A stretch of 64,000 bases of DNA from Parastagonospora avenae f. sp. tritici 18332-5. Lineage: Eukaryota > Ascomycota > Dothideomycetes > Pleosporales > Phaeosphaeriaceae. Both the position numbers and the translations under genes were made by a program. The notes under the pieces are model-generated. The model searched no databases. It worked only from the letters and a program-made list of their open reading frames with translations, and was not told the DNA's origin. Positions within the stretch are counted from its first letter, which is position 1; each line of letters starts with the position of its first letter. Location of the stretch: NCBI GenBank assembly GCA_022559985.1, contig JAFJTR010000023.1, positions 1 to 64,000 on the forward strand, given 5' to 3'. Below are positions 1 to 10,107 of this stretch, piece after piece.

Positions 1-366
1 GCTATTGTACGTAGCTTAATAGGCTCATGTTGAGGTGCTGGTTTTGGTGTTCGGGTGGCTCGTTGGGCCGTCCGGCTCGTTGGGCCGTCACCCACGGTAC
101 AGCTTCTTCTACCACCATCGCTCATTGGTCGTGCATCCTTCGCGTGGACGTTTCGTAGCTACGCCGCCCTGTCGGAGTTCTAAGTCACCCGCGACATGGT
201 GTAAGCACTTCCGCTGCTGACAATGCAGCGACTCCAAACTTTTATTATTATATGTAACTCCCGCCAAACCTTGCATACATGTAGACCAACAATACTGTCT
301 TCTTCTGCGGTCTTGCTATGTATCCTCCTTCCCAAGATACTTTCGTCTCAACCACAACCTCTAAAC
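1..366. other. No gene seen
   Basis: Only short open frames without recognisable motifs. The first credible coding start is the ATG at 367. Confidence 0.5.
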
Positions 367-1329
367 ATGGCGAAACCAGTACATGTCATCTCCAAGCTCG
401 ATAATGCAAAACATATAGTTTTCTATCTTGATGAAAATCTTCAAGCCCTCGCTGCAAGCTCAGTCTGTCTCCAGACCTGGCTCATCTCCTTGACACACAA
501 CAACCTAACCTACGCCCGTTCCGGAACTGCGCTGCACTGGTGGGATTTCTACCCCGTGCCTGGAAACAGCCCTGCGCCCCTCAACAACCAGTAAGAATGG
601 AAAATTGTCCGAGCCTGGGGTTACAGCCGTGTCCTCGATAGCACCATCGAAGCGACAACTCCAGGGTCGCTGATATGGGGCTTATGGCCGACTTTTGGAC
701 ACACAGTGGACCTTGGACTCGAAGCGATTGAGCCTGCGGGTTCACTGGAGAGAATGCAGTCCACATAGAACCAAGCAGATGACGGTATATAATTGCTATG
801 AGCAAGCCACAAAGACTAATGCACAGGCATTGCGCATGACAGCGCTCTGCAAGCCTCTCTGTCAGAGTCCGCATCTGCTCAACACAAGTGTCTTCTCACC
901 GCGACCCATTCACCCATTCGGCCTCGGCGCTCCGTGGTCAGAGGCTGATGCTGACCTTTCGTCGGCTGTCGTCATAAGTCTCTCGGCCTTGGGTAAAACC
1001 GGTAGAGCATTTTCCTGGGAACTTGCACGTAACCAGGACGTGTCAAAGCGTGGTCCTCTTGCTCTTTTACAGTTCACGTTAGCGTCCAGTACACTTGCAG
1101 CATATGACACCGCTCTCCCCGTCAGGAGCGCTTCCTACGATGATTCGAGTACCATGGCGTGGGTCCAGCAGTTTAAGCCTTCGCGAGTCGTTATTGTCGA
1201 CTACGGCGCATCGACGCAACACCACAGTCACTGATCGCTTCGACTTCAGACGTTGTTGCGAATGTTACTGTAGTCGCGGTCGGTTACGAAGCCAAAGTGT
1301 TGTCAGAAATGAGCGAGGCTGGGCTGTAA
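367..1329 (+). pseudogene. Broken DUF2855-family gene
   Basis: Three reading phases together spell a DUF2855-type protein, a fungal and bacterial family whose reaction is not established. Phase 1 runs from the ATG at 367 and carries NNLTYA and WWDFYPVP, which match the family's N-terminal pattern (ANNxTYA ... YWxFFP). It meets an in-frame TAA at 592-594 and continues with WGYSRVLDS. A second phase (about 740-1234) carries LSSAVVISLSALGKTGRAF and VVIVDYGA, the nucleotide-binding-like half. A third phase (about 1222-1329) gives VVAVGYEAKVLSEMSEAGL and a TAA. So there are at least one stop and two frameshifts. The family call rests on remembered motif resemblance; the broken state is seen directly. 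The last codons of this gene recur near 15.0 kb. Confidence 0.6.
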
Positions 1330-1500
1330 CACAGGCTCGGCTAGAATAGCAATGCATGGAATGGACTGTGCAGCTGGTCGCACAAGGGCGGGGGATAAAG
1401 CCACCTGTTCATAGATCAGACGAAGCAGAGACAATCAATCACGTCAATCATCAACATCATCAAGAACCCTTTGAATCTCACAAGTGTATACGCAGCAGGA
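1285..1500 (+). repeat. Segment duplicated at 14826-15045 (inverted)
   Basis: This stretch covers the last codons of the DUF2855 pseudogene plus downstream non-coding DNA. It is clearly similar to the reverse complement of 14826-15045: both have AACACAGGCTCGGCT, GCAGCTGGTCGCACA, GGGCGGGGGATAAA, and a CATCATCAAG/AATCTCACA block in the same order. I judge about four bases in five identical by eye, with small indels. Confidence 0.7.
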
Positions 1501-1513
1501 GATACAGGCTAGG

Positions 1514-1800
1514 ATGGCGACAGCAAGTACCAAGGTCCCGGTCAACACGAGTGGCGTATTGGGCCGAGCGATCGAAACTTAAGGGGCATCCGAATATTCG
1601 CGTCAAATAGATGACACTTGGGGAAAGATGTCTCCAAGAAAAGGCGTTTGACACTGTGCAGATGAAAGTTCTGACCGCAGTCGAGGGACGTGAAGGCATC
1701 GAGGGCGCATGGATCGACCTGTGTGAGCGGAAAGTTCCAGCTGATGTCAGAATGGTTGTCGAATTAGCATTGGACCAGACGGTCAATTGATCTAGCAACT
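1514..1800 (+). pseudogene. Unrecognised degenerate coding remnant
   Basis: An ATG at 1514 opens MATASTKVPVNTSGVLGRAIET and then hits TAA. The same frame continues as GASEYSRQIDDTWGKMSP before another stop. A shifted frame then gives EKAFDTVQMKVLTAVEGREG, GAWIDLCERKVPADVRMVVE and a stop. The segments look protein-like and lie in order, so this may be a decayed gene. I do not recognise the family, and chance open frames remain possible. From here to 2280 I see nothing else. Confidence 0.3.
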
Positions 1801-2280
1801 TTTGCAAATCGTGTCGGTATTTCCTGTGACATGCAGCCTCTCCGAGTCTTTGAAGGTATGAACGATGGTTTTCCAGAAGTGTTATACTGTAGCTTGGTGT
1901 CATTGAGCCATTTATTAGGCAATGGGAACTCCTCTGAGACCTTGAGAGTTACTGCGGGGTAGAACATTTTTGTCTCAACAAGACGCTACGCCTGGTGCTG
2001 TTAACGTTCGATCTATTGGAACAAGGTCCCACTTGTAGTATGACTACTAGTGAGAACCGAGCAGGAGGAGGGACAAGGCAGGGTGGCTGCAACGTATTGT
2101 ATTGACTATCGTGTTGTATACCTCACCCAAAGTCTCAGGATACAGTAGCGTCCATCATGGTACTTGCCTGTCCACCATGCCTCCTTCCGCTAACCTGGAC
2201 TGAACCCACATACTGTATTCTCAACAGTGTTTTAAATTACTGTCAAATACTTATGACCTCTTCCTAGTACGATGAAATGA

Positions 2281-2288
2281 GCATTTCT
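2281..2288. repeat. Left target-site duplication of the hAT element
   Basis: GCATTTCT directly abuts the left inverted repeat and is identical to 5114-5121. Confidence 0.93.
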
Positions 2289-5113
2289 CAGACTTGTCAA
2301 CAAGTAAGCCAGCTTACTTAACTTAGCTCAGCTTGGTCAGCTTGAATGATTCGATCAAGCTAAGCTCTTACTGCGAGTTTACGAGCCAAGCTGAGCTGGC
2401 GATGGAGCTTGCTCAGTCTAGCTTACTCAGCTTGGTCGGATCTCATAGGTCAAGAAATAAGGCTTATGTCCTGGTAGAGGGGTGCTCTCACAATGATTTT
2501 CTAGTATTAGGGCCTCAGTTCGAACCCTAGTTGTAGCCCAATATAACACCTTTTTGCACATCTTTATTGGCTAAACAAGCTACTTAATTTTGGCCCTCGC
2601 GCACCTAGATAAATCTCTATCTACAACACTCCATTCGCCACAGCCTATCCACTACATCAATCTATACTCTAACAACGCATCTCTTCCTGTTACTATTATC
2701 TACCTCGCGGTTGCAACAATGCCACCAAAAAGAACGCGCGTTACTCCCCAAATATCGCGACTTCGAAGCGCGCCAAAGCTACGCCGCGTTATCGTGGTAC
2801 TGTCAGCCAACCTGTGCCAGTTGATAGCCAGCCATCGCAGCCATCACCGCTTTCACCACCACGTCTGCCCCTGTCTTGCCCGCTGCCGCCGCGTCAAGTC
2901 CTTGTAAATGCGTCGCAGGCCCCCAATTTTGAAGCAACGCTCCGAGAGTCGCGCGCTGAAGACACATTCATCGCGCCCCCTGAGGGCGGTGAGCACGCTA
3001 CTGCAGCAGCCTCAGAGACAGCCGGCAGCGAGGCCGTTGATGAGGGCTTCGAATGGGTAGAGGATACCTACGTCGGCTTCGATTAGAGTCGCTTTCCACA
3101 GCACTGCAAGCCGCCCACAACAATTTTAAACCGGGCAAGCTGGGTCTACAAGCATGGCTATCGCCTCGTGCTGCGCAGCAACTTGGCCAAGATCACGTGG
3201 ATTTGCTGCTACTGCTACAATCACAAGTACACCAATATGGGACGCGGCGTCTCCGCTGTATCCGGGTCTCCAACCTCGCCCGCGCGTCACCTTGAGGAGC
3301 TCAAACCGGGCCACTGCATGACAGCTCCGAGTAAACAAACTGCCGCTCCTCGCCACGAAACGCTCCTTGAACGCGCGATCCAATAGGGCTGCTCACAGGC
3401 TGTTGCTAATGAGCTTAGCGGCTTCAATACCCAACAGTTTCGGCTTGCAGCCGTTGGCTGGCTCGTCAAAAACGACCTCCCAATCTTATTGTTTGAGGCA
3501 CCAACCTTTTGAGCAATGATACAACTAGCTAGCGTTGAGGCAGATCGAGCGCTGTGGGCATCCCATAACAGCGTCTCACGATACGTTATCCGCCTGTACA
3601 ACTACCTGAAGCCTACAGTTGTCGCAGACCTGTCACAATCAATGAGCAAGATCCATATTAGCTTTGACGGATGGACGACAAAGGGCGGCAAGCGCGGTTA
3701 CTTAGGTATCGTTGTCCACTACGTCAGCAGCCACGGCAAGCTGAAGGACCTACATATCGCGCTCCCACAACTTACAGGTGCCCACTCCGGCGAGACTATG
3801 GCTGACGTCGTGATGGAGATCTCCAAGCAGTTCGATATTACTGTGGGCAAGCTTGGTTACTTCGTTCTCGACAATGCGCACAACAATAACACCACAATTA
3901 CGACAGTTGCCTCAAAGATGGGTTTCAACGCTACTGAGCGTCGTCGGGCGTGGTTCTTGCAGTCATTAACTACATTAAAACACCGCAACAGTACGCGCTA
4001 TTTGACCAGTATCAGCGCCTTGCCCACGCTGAGCTGGCGGCTGACGCGCCTGCAGAAAAGCGCACTATCCTTGAGCCCGTCAAGCCTGTTGTTACGCGCC
4101 GAATTGGATGAGGTCTGATGGAATCAACACCGCTGATTGGCAGGTGATTACTGAGTATATGGACGTCCTTGGGGCGCTGAAACAAGCTACAAAGCGGCTC
4201 GAAGGAAGCGGTAAAATTGGTGCTTTTGGATCAGTTGCTGAGATAGTCATAGTATTTGATTACTTACTCTACGTCTTCGAGGATCGCCTCCAAAGCTGCG
4301 AAGACGTCGTGCACGATGAGCACGAAGAAGCTCCTGAAGACTACCTCGCCATCAACCTCCGCGCAGCCCTACTTAAAGCTCACAAGTACTACAATATGCT
4401 TAACCTGCCGCCCGCTTACTACACTGCTACAATCCTTCATCCTCGCTACAAACACTACCTTGACGCAGCGTGGGCAGAAAAGCCTAATTGGCTAGAGAGC
4501 AGCAATCGCAATCTTCAGGCTTTATGGGTGGAGTACAAAAGCTTACCGAAGCCTCGCGTAGGTCCTATAGGCAAGCCTAACAATATTGACGACGTTATCA
4601 ACAGCTTTATCAAGCCAATTGCTGGGCAGGGCGTCGACCCTATCGAGTACCGGGTAGGGCTCCGCGATCGATACCCCAACCTCAGCAAGCTCGCCATAGA
4701 CGTGCTATCCATCCCAGGCTCAAGCTGTGAGTGTGAGCACTTATTTAGCGAGCTCGGTGATCTCCTTGAGCCACGCCGGCGGAACATTTCTCCACAGCTT
4801 CTGGTGGCGATACAGTGCGACAAGCGGTGGACCAGGGCTGAGTTTGGCAATGGAGAGGTGCCTGTGAAGGAGGCGATAACTGATGAGGAGATGGACGCCA
4901 GATATGGGATGGAGACTTGGGAAAGTAGCTGAAAAAACTTGACACTAAAAGTTTGTATACACCTTCCTAATCGGGACCAAGGCTATTCAGCTAAGCTGAG
5001 CTAACGACCCTATTTTAGCTAATCAAACTGAGCTGAGTAAGTCAAGGCTTCCAGCTTGGTAACTAAGCAAGCTAATTTTGGGAGCTTGCTTAACTTACTT
5101 GTTGACAAGTCTG
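2289..5113 (+). mobile_element. hAT-superfamily DNA transposon, 2,825 bp
   Basis: The element starts CAGACTTGTCAACAAGTAAG (2289-2308) and ends with the exact reverse complement at 5094-5113. It is flanked by a perfect 8 bp direct repeat, GCATTTCT, at 2281-2288 and 5114-5121. An 8 bp duplication is the known hallmark of hAT insertion, and the internal ORFs match hAT transposase. Both ends carry many short AGCTnAGC/AGCTTGG motifs, likely subterminal transposase-binding repeats. Perfect termini and target duplication point to a fairly recent insertion, yet the transposase is broken, so this copy was probably mobilised in trans or decayed quickly. Confidence 0.93.
2719..4932 (+). pseudogene. hAT transposase, disrupted
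   Basis: The protein would begin at the ATG at 2719 (MPPKRTRVTP), then shifts frame near 2790. The next frame, roughly 2800-4118, carries a Ser/Pro-rich region, a BED-finger-like stretch (ITWICCYC ... ARHLEE), and the RNase H-like core (SKIHISFDGWTT ... GYFVLDNAHNNN). Stops interrupt this frame near 3084, 3387 and 3511. A further frameshift near 4110 leads to the C-terminal half (4108-4932), which ends with the hAT dimerisation pattern SSCECEHLFSELGDLL and RRNISPQLL. The family identity is well supported by that C-terminus and by the element's 8 bp duplication. With at least three stops and two frameshifts it cannot encode a functional enzyme. Confidence 0.88.
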
Positions 5114-5121
5114 GCATTTCT
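5114..5121. repeat. Right target-site duplication of the hAT element
   Basis: GCATTTCT directly abuts the right inverted repeat and is identical to 2281-2288. Confidence 0.93.
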
Positions 5122-5130
5122 TTTGACTCG

Positions 5131-5899
5131 TTATCCCGGTTCAACTTTATTTAGCAGTTCTGTACAACCCACGCACTTCTCTATCTCTGGGTTGCTTATG
5201 TACAAGATTTGCAATTCAGTGTCCGCATTGTCTGGATCGTCATGTGGACCCAAGCATGAAAGATATACCCACGGTACTCTGCCCTTCGCATCCCTCCCAT
5301 GATATTCTACCAGTCCGGTTATAGATTTTTCGCTTGTTGCCTGTGGCGTACATTTTCCTCTTCCAGTCCCAGTGAAGTAAGTAGCGGGCCACTCTGGACA
5401 AGCCACTGTGAATGTATCTTTTTCCATCAGTCGAATTAGGCTGTCTGGTTCTGGTGTGAGGGATACAACCTTGCTCCTCATGTAGCCGCAGGGGGCGCAC
5501 ATGTAGCTTTTGCCACGTCTACCAGCCGGAGTGACGCCATCGTCGATACCACCACTTCCTAGATGTCAGTCCTCTTTTCTGGACTTTGGAATGAGGCTCT
5601 TACCTGTGGCTCATGAAATGAACTACCTTCTTCTTCCCGCCAACAAACCCCCCGAACGCGGACTCCTTGCCTTTGCCTTCCTCTTTAGGAGGATCTTCAT
5701 GATAGTCGAAGTAAAAACTAGAGCGTTCCACTGCGCTAAGCGCGATAGCCTGATGTGATTCTTCGTCCTCTATCAACTCGTTCTCCGTTGATTCGTTCCC
5801 CACTAGTGGTTTAATGAAGTCTTTTATGCTTTTCTCAAACATTCCAGGCTCTTTCCCAACTCTCTCAGGCATACTGGAAGAAGACTGGCTTCTCTCCAT
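5131..5899 (-). pseudogene. Unrecognised two-exon gene with a frame break
   Basis: On the minus strand an ATG at 5899 opens a 98-codon acidic, Ser-rich exon (MERSQSSSSMPERVGKEPG ... VVHFMSHR) ending at a good donor (CAG|GTAAGAG, intron 5603-5559, acceptor CTAG). The second exon is open from about 5558 to the TGA at 5133-5131 and holds Cys residues in CAPCGYM and CVGC. The exons do not join in frame: exon 1 ends in phase 2 but exon 2 needs phase 1. So there is probably a 1 nt indel, or the splice model is wrong. The stop lies only 10 bp from the hAT target duplication, so the element landed just 3' of this gene. I do not recognise the family. Confidence 0.4.
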
Positions 5900-6652
5900 G
5901 ATTGATCGGGTATTTGGTATTCTAGTAGGAACTAGTAACTGCTTTGTCTACTATAGAGTAAATTGGAATGTGGTTTATGTACACTGCAGCTTGATTGCTC
6001 TGCCAGTCTTTATATTGCTCTGCACTGACTCTTCAGCAGTCAAACGGCAATGTGTCTTTCGATTCTATGACAATCTGTACCTCGTGAATCGACAGAACAG
6101 TCATTTGGAGCGACCTTCGGCTTGAGAGTACAGGTAACTATCGTGACTAGTTCATACCTAGGTAGTACACAAATGTTATCATGCGTCTACATGCCAATGT
6201 CGTGACGACTCGTACCATCCTTCATAGACCGGGGATTAGTACGCGGAGTAGCGAAACGCGAAGGCTATAAACCTTCAAGGTTGTTTTAGTCCTTCATAAA
6301 ACTACATTACGCTCTTGCACCTACCCAGACTGCCATTTAATACAGCTCTTACTCTCTAACAGTACTGTAATTCTGTAAACCCAGGGCACCTTGCATAGTC
6401 ACGTGGATTATCCGCCAGCCAAGCAGCCCACCACTTCATGTATATAAGCTTAAGATCACGGACATCTCGGTGGTCAGAACACTACACATCAATACAACTA
6501 CTACCCTAAATGCTTACAAATTCCAAGCAGAGCGCGCACGTAGTATTGTAGCACCTGGTGACACACCAATTCGGAGTCATCCCAAGCACGGATTGCACAA
6601 CTTGTAGCCATGATTCATTTACTGCCAAGTAGTATGACATTGGGATATCTTG
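5900..6652. other. No gene seen
   Basis: AT-richer DNA between the degenerate small gene and the pogo element. I find no motif-bearing ORF, tRNA or repeat. Confidence 0.5.
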
Positions 6653-6654
6653 TA

Positions 6655-6708
6655 ACGTGTTTCCCATGCGAGTGGGCACCCCAAGCGAGTCGGCAGCTCT
6701 ACCCCACC
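6655..6708. repeat. Left terminal inverted repeat of the pogo element
   Basis: 54 bp matching the reverse complement of 8446-8499 with two mismatches by eye (positions 20 and 29 of the repeat). Confidence 0.9.
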
Positions 6709-6773
6709 GACGCGCCTGCGCGACGACGCCGCGCAACACCACAATAATATTTTATGCTGTACGCAATAGTGAA

Positions 6774-8418
6774 TTATACCTCAGATTCTTCGCTATCATC
6801 TGCATCCTCTATTTCTACCTTACAGGTGCGGGAATTATGCCCAACCTCGCCGCAACGGCCGCAGTGCCTCTCAGCGCGCACCCTCTTCGCAGGCGTTTTG
6901 CTGTCCTTACGACTACTACCCTCCCTCTCAGCAATTAAGTCTGATACCTCGCCAACTGTTAAAGTCTCCTCTACCCGTATATACTGCCTTTTCCGGCCCT
7001 TGCGCTTTGTAAGCTCTTCAATTGCGCTTTGCATACGCGCCTGTTCCTCCTGCAGCAACACCATATTATGCGCTATCTGCTGCGCGCCTTTACTCAGCTG
7101 TCGTACCTGCTCGTCAAGGGAGCTCGCTGAAGAACCTGGGCGCCTTTGCATCCTCTGTCGAATGAGCGTAGTCTGAGCTTCTAGCTCTTTGGCGTTGCGC
7201 GGCGTCTTCGCCTCCCACGCGACGTCGTCGCGCCGTGGTGGAGTTGGCGTGCGCAACCTCACATTAAGCTTCGATAACACTGCATCTAGGTTGAATAGAA
7301 CTAATCCAGCGCGTCTAAACCCTGCGCGAGCGTTCTCCTCAGTAAATTTCTGCTCGTAGGCAGCTTTGAAGGCTGGTAGGAAGGTTTCCTTGCTGATGTG
7401 GTGGATGTGGTTGCGCGCCAAGGCCGAGATGCCGTCGCTATAAGAGCGCTTCAGCGGCGCGAAGCAGGCGACGTCGAGGGGCTGCAGCAAGTGCGATGAG
7501 TGAGATGGCATGCAGAGAGCGATAATCTTGTTCTCCTTGCAGTAGTCCTGGAAGGCAAGCGAGCAATGGCTCTCGTGGCCGTCAATAATGAGCAGCCTGT
7601 ACGCTCCTATAGACTTCGCCTGCGTATCGAAGTGTTTGAGCCAGTCAAGCGCTAGATCGTTGCTCGTCCAGCCATTTTGGACTAACTTGAATAACCCAGT
7701 CGCGTGGTATACCTAGATCAAACCAGGTAGAGATCAGGACCTTGCCAGCAAAGATGATGAAGGGTGGGATGCGCTTCCCCGTCGCGCCGACAGCTTGTAC
7801 TAGGGTAGTCCACTCGCGATCGCCAGGCTGTAGTTTCTTTGCTTTCCCAGGCTTCTCTGAGCCTGTAACTACAAGCTGAGATGTGATCTTACCTATCAAG
7901 AAGCCTGATTTATCAAAGTTCTAGATATCCTTATTGAGGATACTGTACTTCGCCTTTATTGATTGAACAAGCTCGAACTAGGGCAGTATAAGCGCTGGGT
8001 CTTCGCAGGCAGCTCGCTGGCAATCGTACGGACGGCTCCAGCCCTTCTTGAGCTCAGGTGTGCGCTTAATAAAGTTGTCAACCTACTGCTTGCTAACAGG
8101 CTTCTCACCCCGCTCTCTGAGCAGTCTATCAGCCATATCTCGTATAAGAGCCTTCGTTAGCGGTACGCCACGTAGACTTGCTTCAAGTACGTTCTGTAGA
8201 ATCACCTCCTCTTCTAGCTTTGTAAGGCGCTTTGAATTCGGTTCGCAGTCGCGTCGGGCGCGTCGTCCAGCGCGTCGGTCTTGGATCGTTGTTCGGGGGA
8301 CGTTGTAGATCTCAGCAGCGCGTTTTACACTTTGAATTTGCTTTGAATTGATATCAGAGATAGCAAGGTATATATCTCCTTCGTTGTAGGACATTTGGAC
8401 GTTGCGTTGTTGAGACAT
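6774..8418 (-). pseudogene. Pogo/Fot1-type DDE transposase, disrupted
   Basis: Read on the minus strand from the ATG at 8418: a psq-type helix-turn-helix (KRAAEIYNVPRTTIQDR), a CENP-B-like segment (VPLTKALIRDMADRLL), then the DDE_1 core with NFDKSGFLIG near the first catalytic Asp, LLIIDGHESH near the second, and PSHSSHLLQPLDVACFAPLK. A coiled, charged C-terminus follows and ends with a zinc knuckle, CGRCGEVGHNSRTC. Three in-frame TAG stops (near 8085, 7971 and 7920) fall where Trp is expected. A 1 nt frameshift lies near 7680, so the 7645-7899 and 6774-7511 ORFs are in different phases. The copy is inactive. Trp-to-TAG changes are TpG to TpA on this strand, as expected from RIP or cytosine deamination on the other strand. 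Confidence 0.88.
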
Positions 8419-8445
8419 TACGCGTTGTTGCTACGAAGGCGTGTT

Positions 8446-8499
8446 GGTGGGGTAGAGCTGCCGACTCGCTCGGGGTGCCGACTCGCATGGGAAACACGT
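8446..8499. repeat. Right terminal inverted repeat of the pogo element
   Basis: 54 bp partner of 6655-6708. It is directly followed by TA at 8500-8501. Confidence 0.9.
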
Positions 8500-8660
8500 T
8501 ATCTCTTTCTACGTTCACTGATCTGGCTTGGAAGTTTGAGCAATAGATCATGTGTGTATTCCTGCTACCCTTCCTTCGCTGCCGCGGATCTTGATCGTCG
8601 TCATGATGTCGATGCAAGGTGGTATGTAACCACTAGACACATCTGTATCCTCAGCGCCTC

Positions 8661-9407
8661 CTACCCATACGTAATCTTCTCCGGGACCTGCGCCGGCGTG
8701 TCAACCCTCTGTGCATGCGCAGCCGCCGACTCCGGGCTCCCTGGTGAATACTCCGGCGGCGGCACTCCAGGCAGATCTTTCGCCGTATCCGCCCTTCCCT
8801 TCCCCTTGTTCGGGCTGTCTACACTGTGCCTCCCACCAAACTCTACGCCCGCAACAGCTCGTTGTCGTTGTTCCATCGCCACTTTCTCCATGACCTTTGA
8901 GCATATGCCTCTATGCGCTTGCTCCATCTTGCCACGTACGAACGGCATTAGCCACCATGCGCAAGTGACCTCAACATCTTCAACCAACACCCATTCCGCG
9001 TCTCCGATGCCGGCTCCTTCACCCTCAACTTCTGCTGCTGCACCGCCCCGCACTACACGAAATTCCGCGCGCACGATGACGCCACTAGCATCAGCCCGCG
9101 TCCTGACACCCGTGGGCGTATCCTGGAAGACCGATGGGAACTTGATATACTTCTTCCCCCATTCCACACCAGGCAGAAACTTTATGACTTCTGTGACGTG
9201 GTATGACGTGACGGGGTGGAGGTCGGTGGGGTACCAGTACGTGTCCTTGAGCGTCTCGGGGTCTGTTGAGGGGAGCTTCTCGTGACCTTGTGTGAGCGCT
9301 TGGAGTGTGAGGGTTGTGTTGTGGTCGTGGAGTGCGGCAAGTATCAGGGCGGGGTCTATATGCGGAGGTATAGCTGCGGCCGTGTGGAGGTGATGTTTTG
9401 CGCTCAT
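8661..9407 (-). CDS. DUF7053-family protein
   Basis: A single-exon 248-residue protein starting at the ATG at 9407 (MSAKHHLHTAAAIPPHID). The layout matches the fungal DUF7053 family: an opening ALHDHNTTLTLQALTQGHEKL segment, then YWYPTDLHPV, a central YIKFPSVFQDTPTGVRTRAD segment and the EVTCAWWLMPFVRG helix. Related folds resemble START/Bet v1-type lipid-binding domains, but no function is established and I see no catalytic motif. The last 60 or so residues are Pro/Gly/Ser-rich and likely disordered. The frame is intact and GC-rich, unlike the broken genes around it. It sits about 160 bp from the right end of the pogo element, so the insertion lies just 3' of this gene. The family call rests on remembered motif order. 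Confidence 0.75.
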   Translation of the reverse strand: MSAKHHLHTAAAIPPHIDPALILAALHDHNTTLTLQALTQGHEKLPSTDPETLKDTYWYPTDLHPVTSYHVTEVIKFLPGVEWGKKYIKFPSVFQDTPTGVRTRADASGVIVRAEFRVVRGGAAAEVEGEGAGIGDAEWVLVEDVEVTCAWWLMPFVRGKMEQAHRGICSKVMEKVAMEQRQRAVAGVEFGGRHSVDSPNKGKGRADTAKDLPGVPPPEYSPGSPESAAAHAQRVDTPAQVPEKITYG

Positions 9408-10107
9408 CGTGATGCCGTGGGGTGAGCGTCAAGCTTCTCTAGGCGTGCTTGGCAGTGAATCCGGCAATGTGTCTCGCGTCTCGTGGAAGAGGCGTGTGAA
9501 GGAGTTGTGAAGCGTTCGTGTGCGCGTGGAAGTGATGATGCTGCACGTGCAAACAAAGGGTACTAGGATTACTATTCGGACAAGCAGACCAGCGCGACGG
9601 AAGACGGCTATTATGGGGTATCACAAAGAAGGGAAGAACGATGAGAGGGGAAGAAACGCGACAGTCGGTGAGGTTGATGCATGGTGTCGGGCCTTTGCTG
9701 AGTGTTGGCGTTTCTATTTCCAGCTGAAGCATATCTGGAACACCATGTGGGCGGCGTGGCAGTATACGTCATTCCATTGCGCCAACCCCGATGCGGTATG
9801 GTGCCAACTCCACGGGGATCTGAGCTCGGATGAAGCCGAGTGATAAATCACCATCTCGCTGCATCACAATTGCCGTTTTCCATCACGTTATGTCTCTGCA
9901 TACTTGTACATGGAATACGATAGTATTGCGTACATTCGCTACGATACCATCAAATACGATTGTCACTCCGCTTCTCACTCTCCGCCAGTAAACTAACAAC
10001 TATCGACGCGTCTGCAACGTGCCCACGATATCTTTTAAGGGAACAGCTCGCGCTTGCTTCATGAGCTCAGAGGGAGCGATATCCGACGTCGTAGGCGGCC
10101 AGCATCA
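9408..10107. other. Upstream region of the DUF7053 gene, no gene seen
   Basis: ORFs on both strands here lack recognisable domains and have no credible start context. The part next to 9408 should hold the promoter of the DUF7053 gene. Confidence 0.5.

Larger units (their letters stand above)
6655..8499 (-). mobile_element. Tc1/mariner (pogo/Fot1-type) transposon, 1,845 bp
   Basis: The inverted repeats begin ACGTGTTTCCCATGCGAG at 6655 and, on the other strand, at 8499. Over the first 54 bases I see only two mismatches, and similarity continues weakly beyond. A TA dinucleotide sits outside each end (6653-6654 and 8500-8501), the target duplication expected for Tc1/mariner. The interior encodes, on the minus strand, a pogo-type transposase. 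Each terminus also holds internal near-repeats of CGAGTCGGCA. Confidence 0.92.

Noticed and set aside
8395..9285. 296-codon plus-strand ORF across the pogo end and the DUF7053 gene
   Set aside because: Antisense to a coherent DUF7053 protein and running into a transposon inverted repeat; it is a shadow frame.
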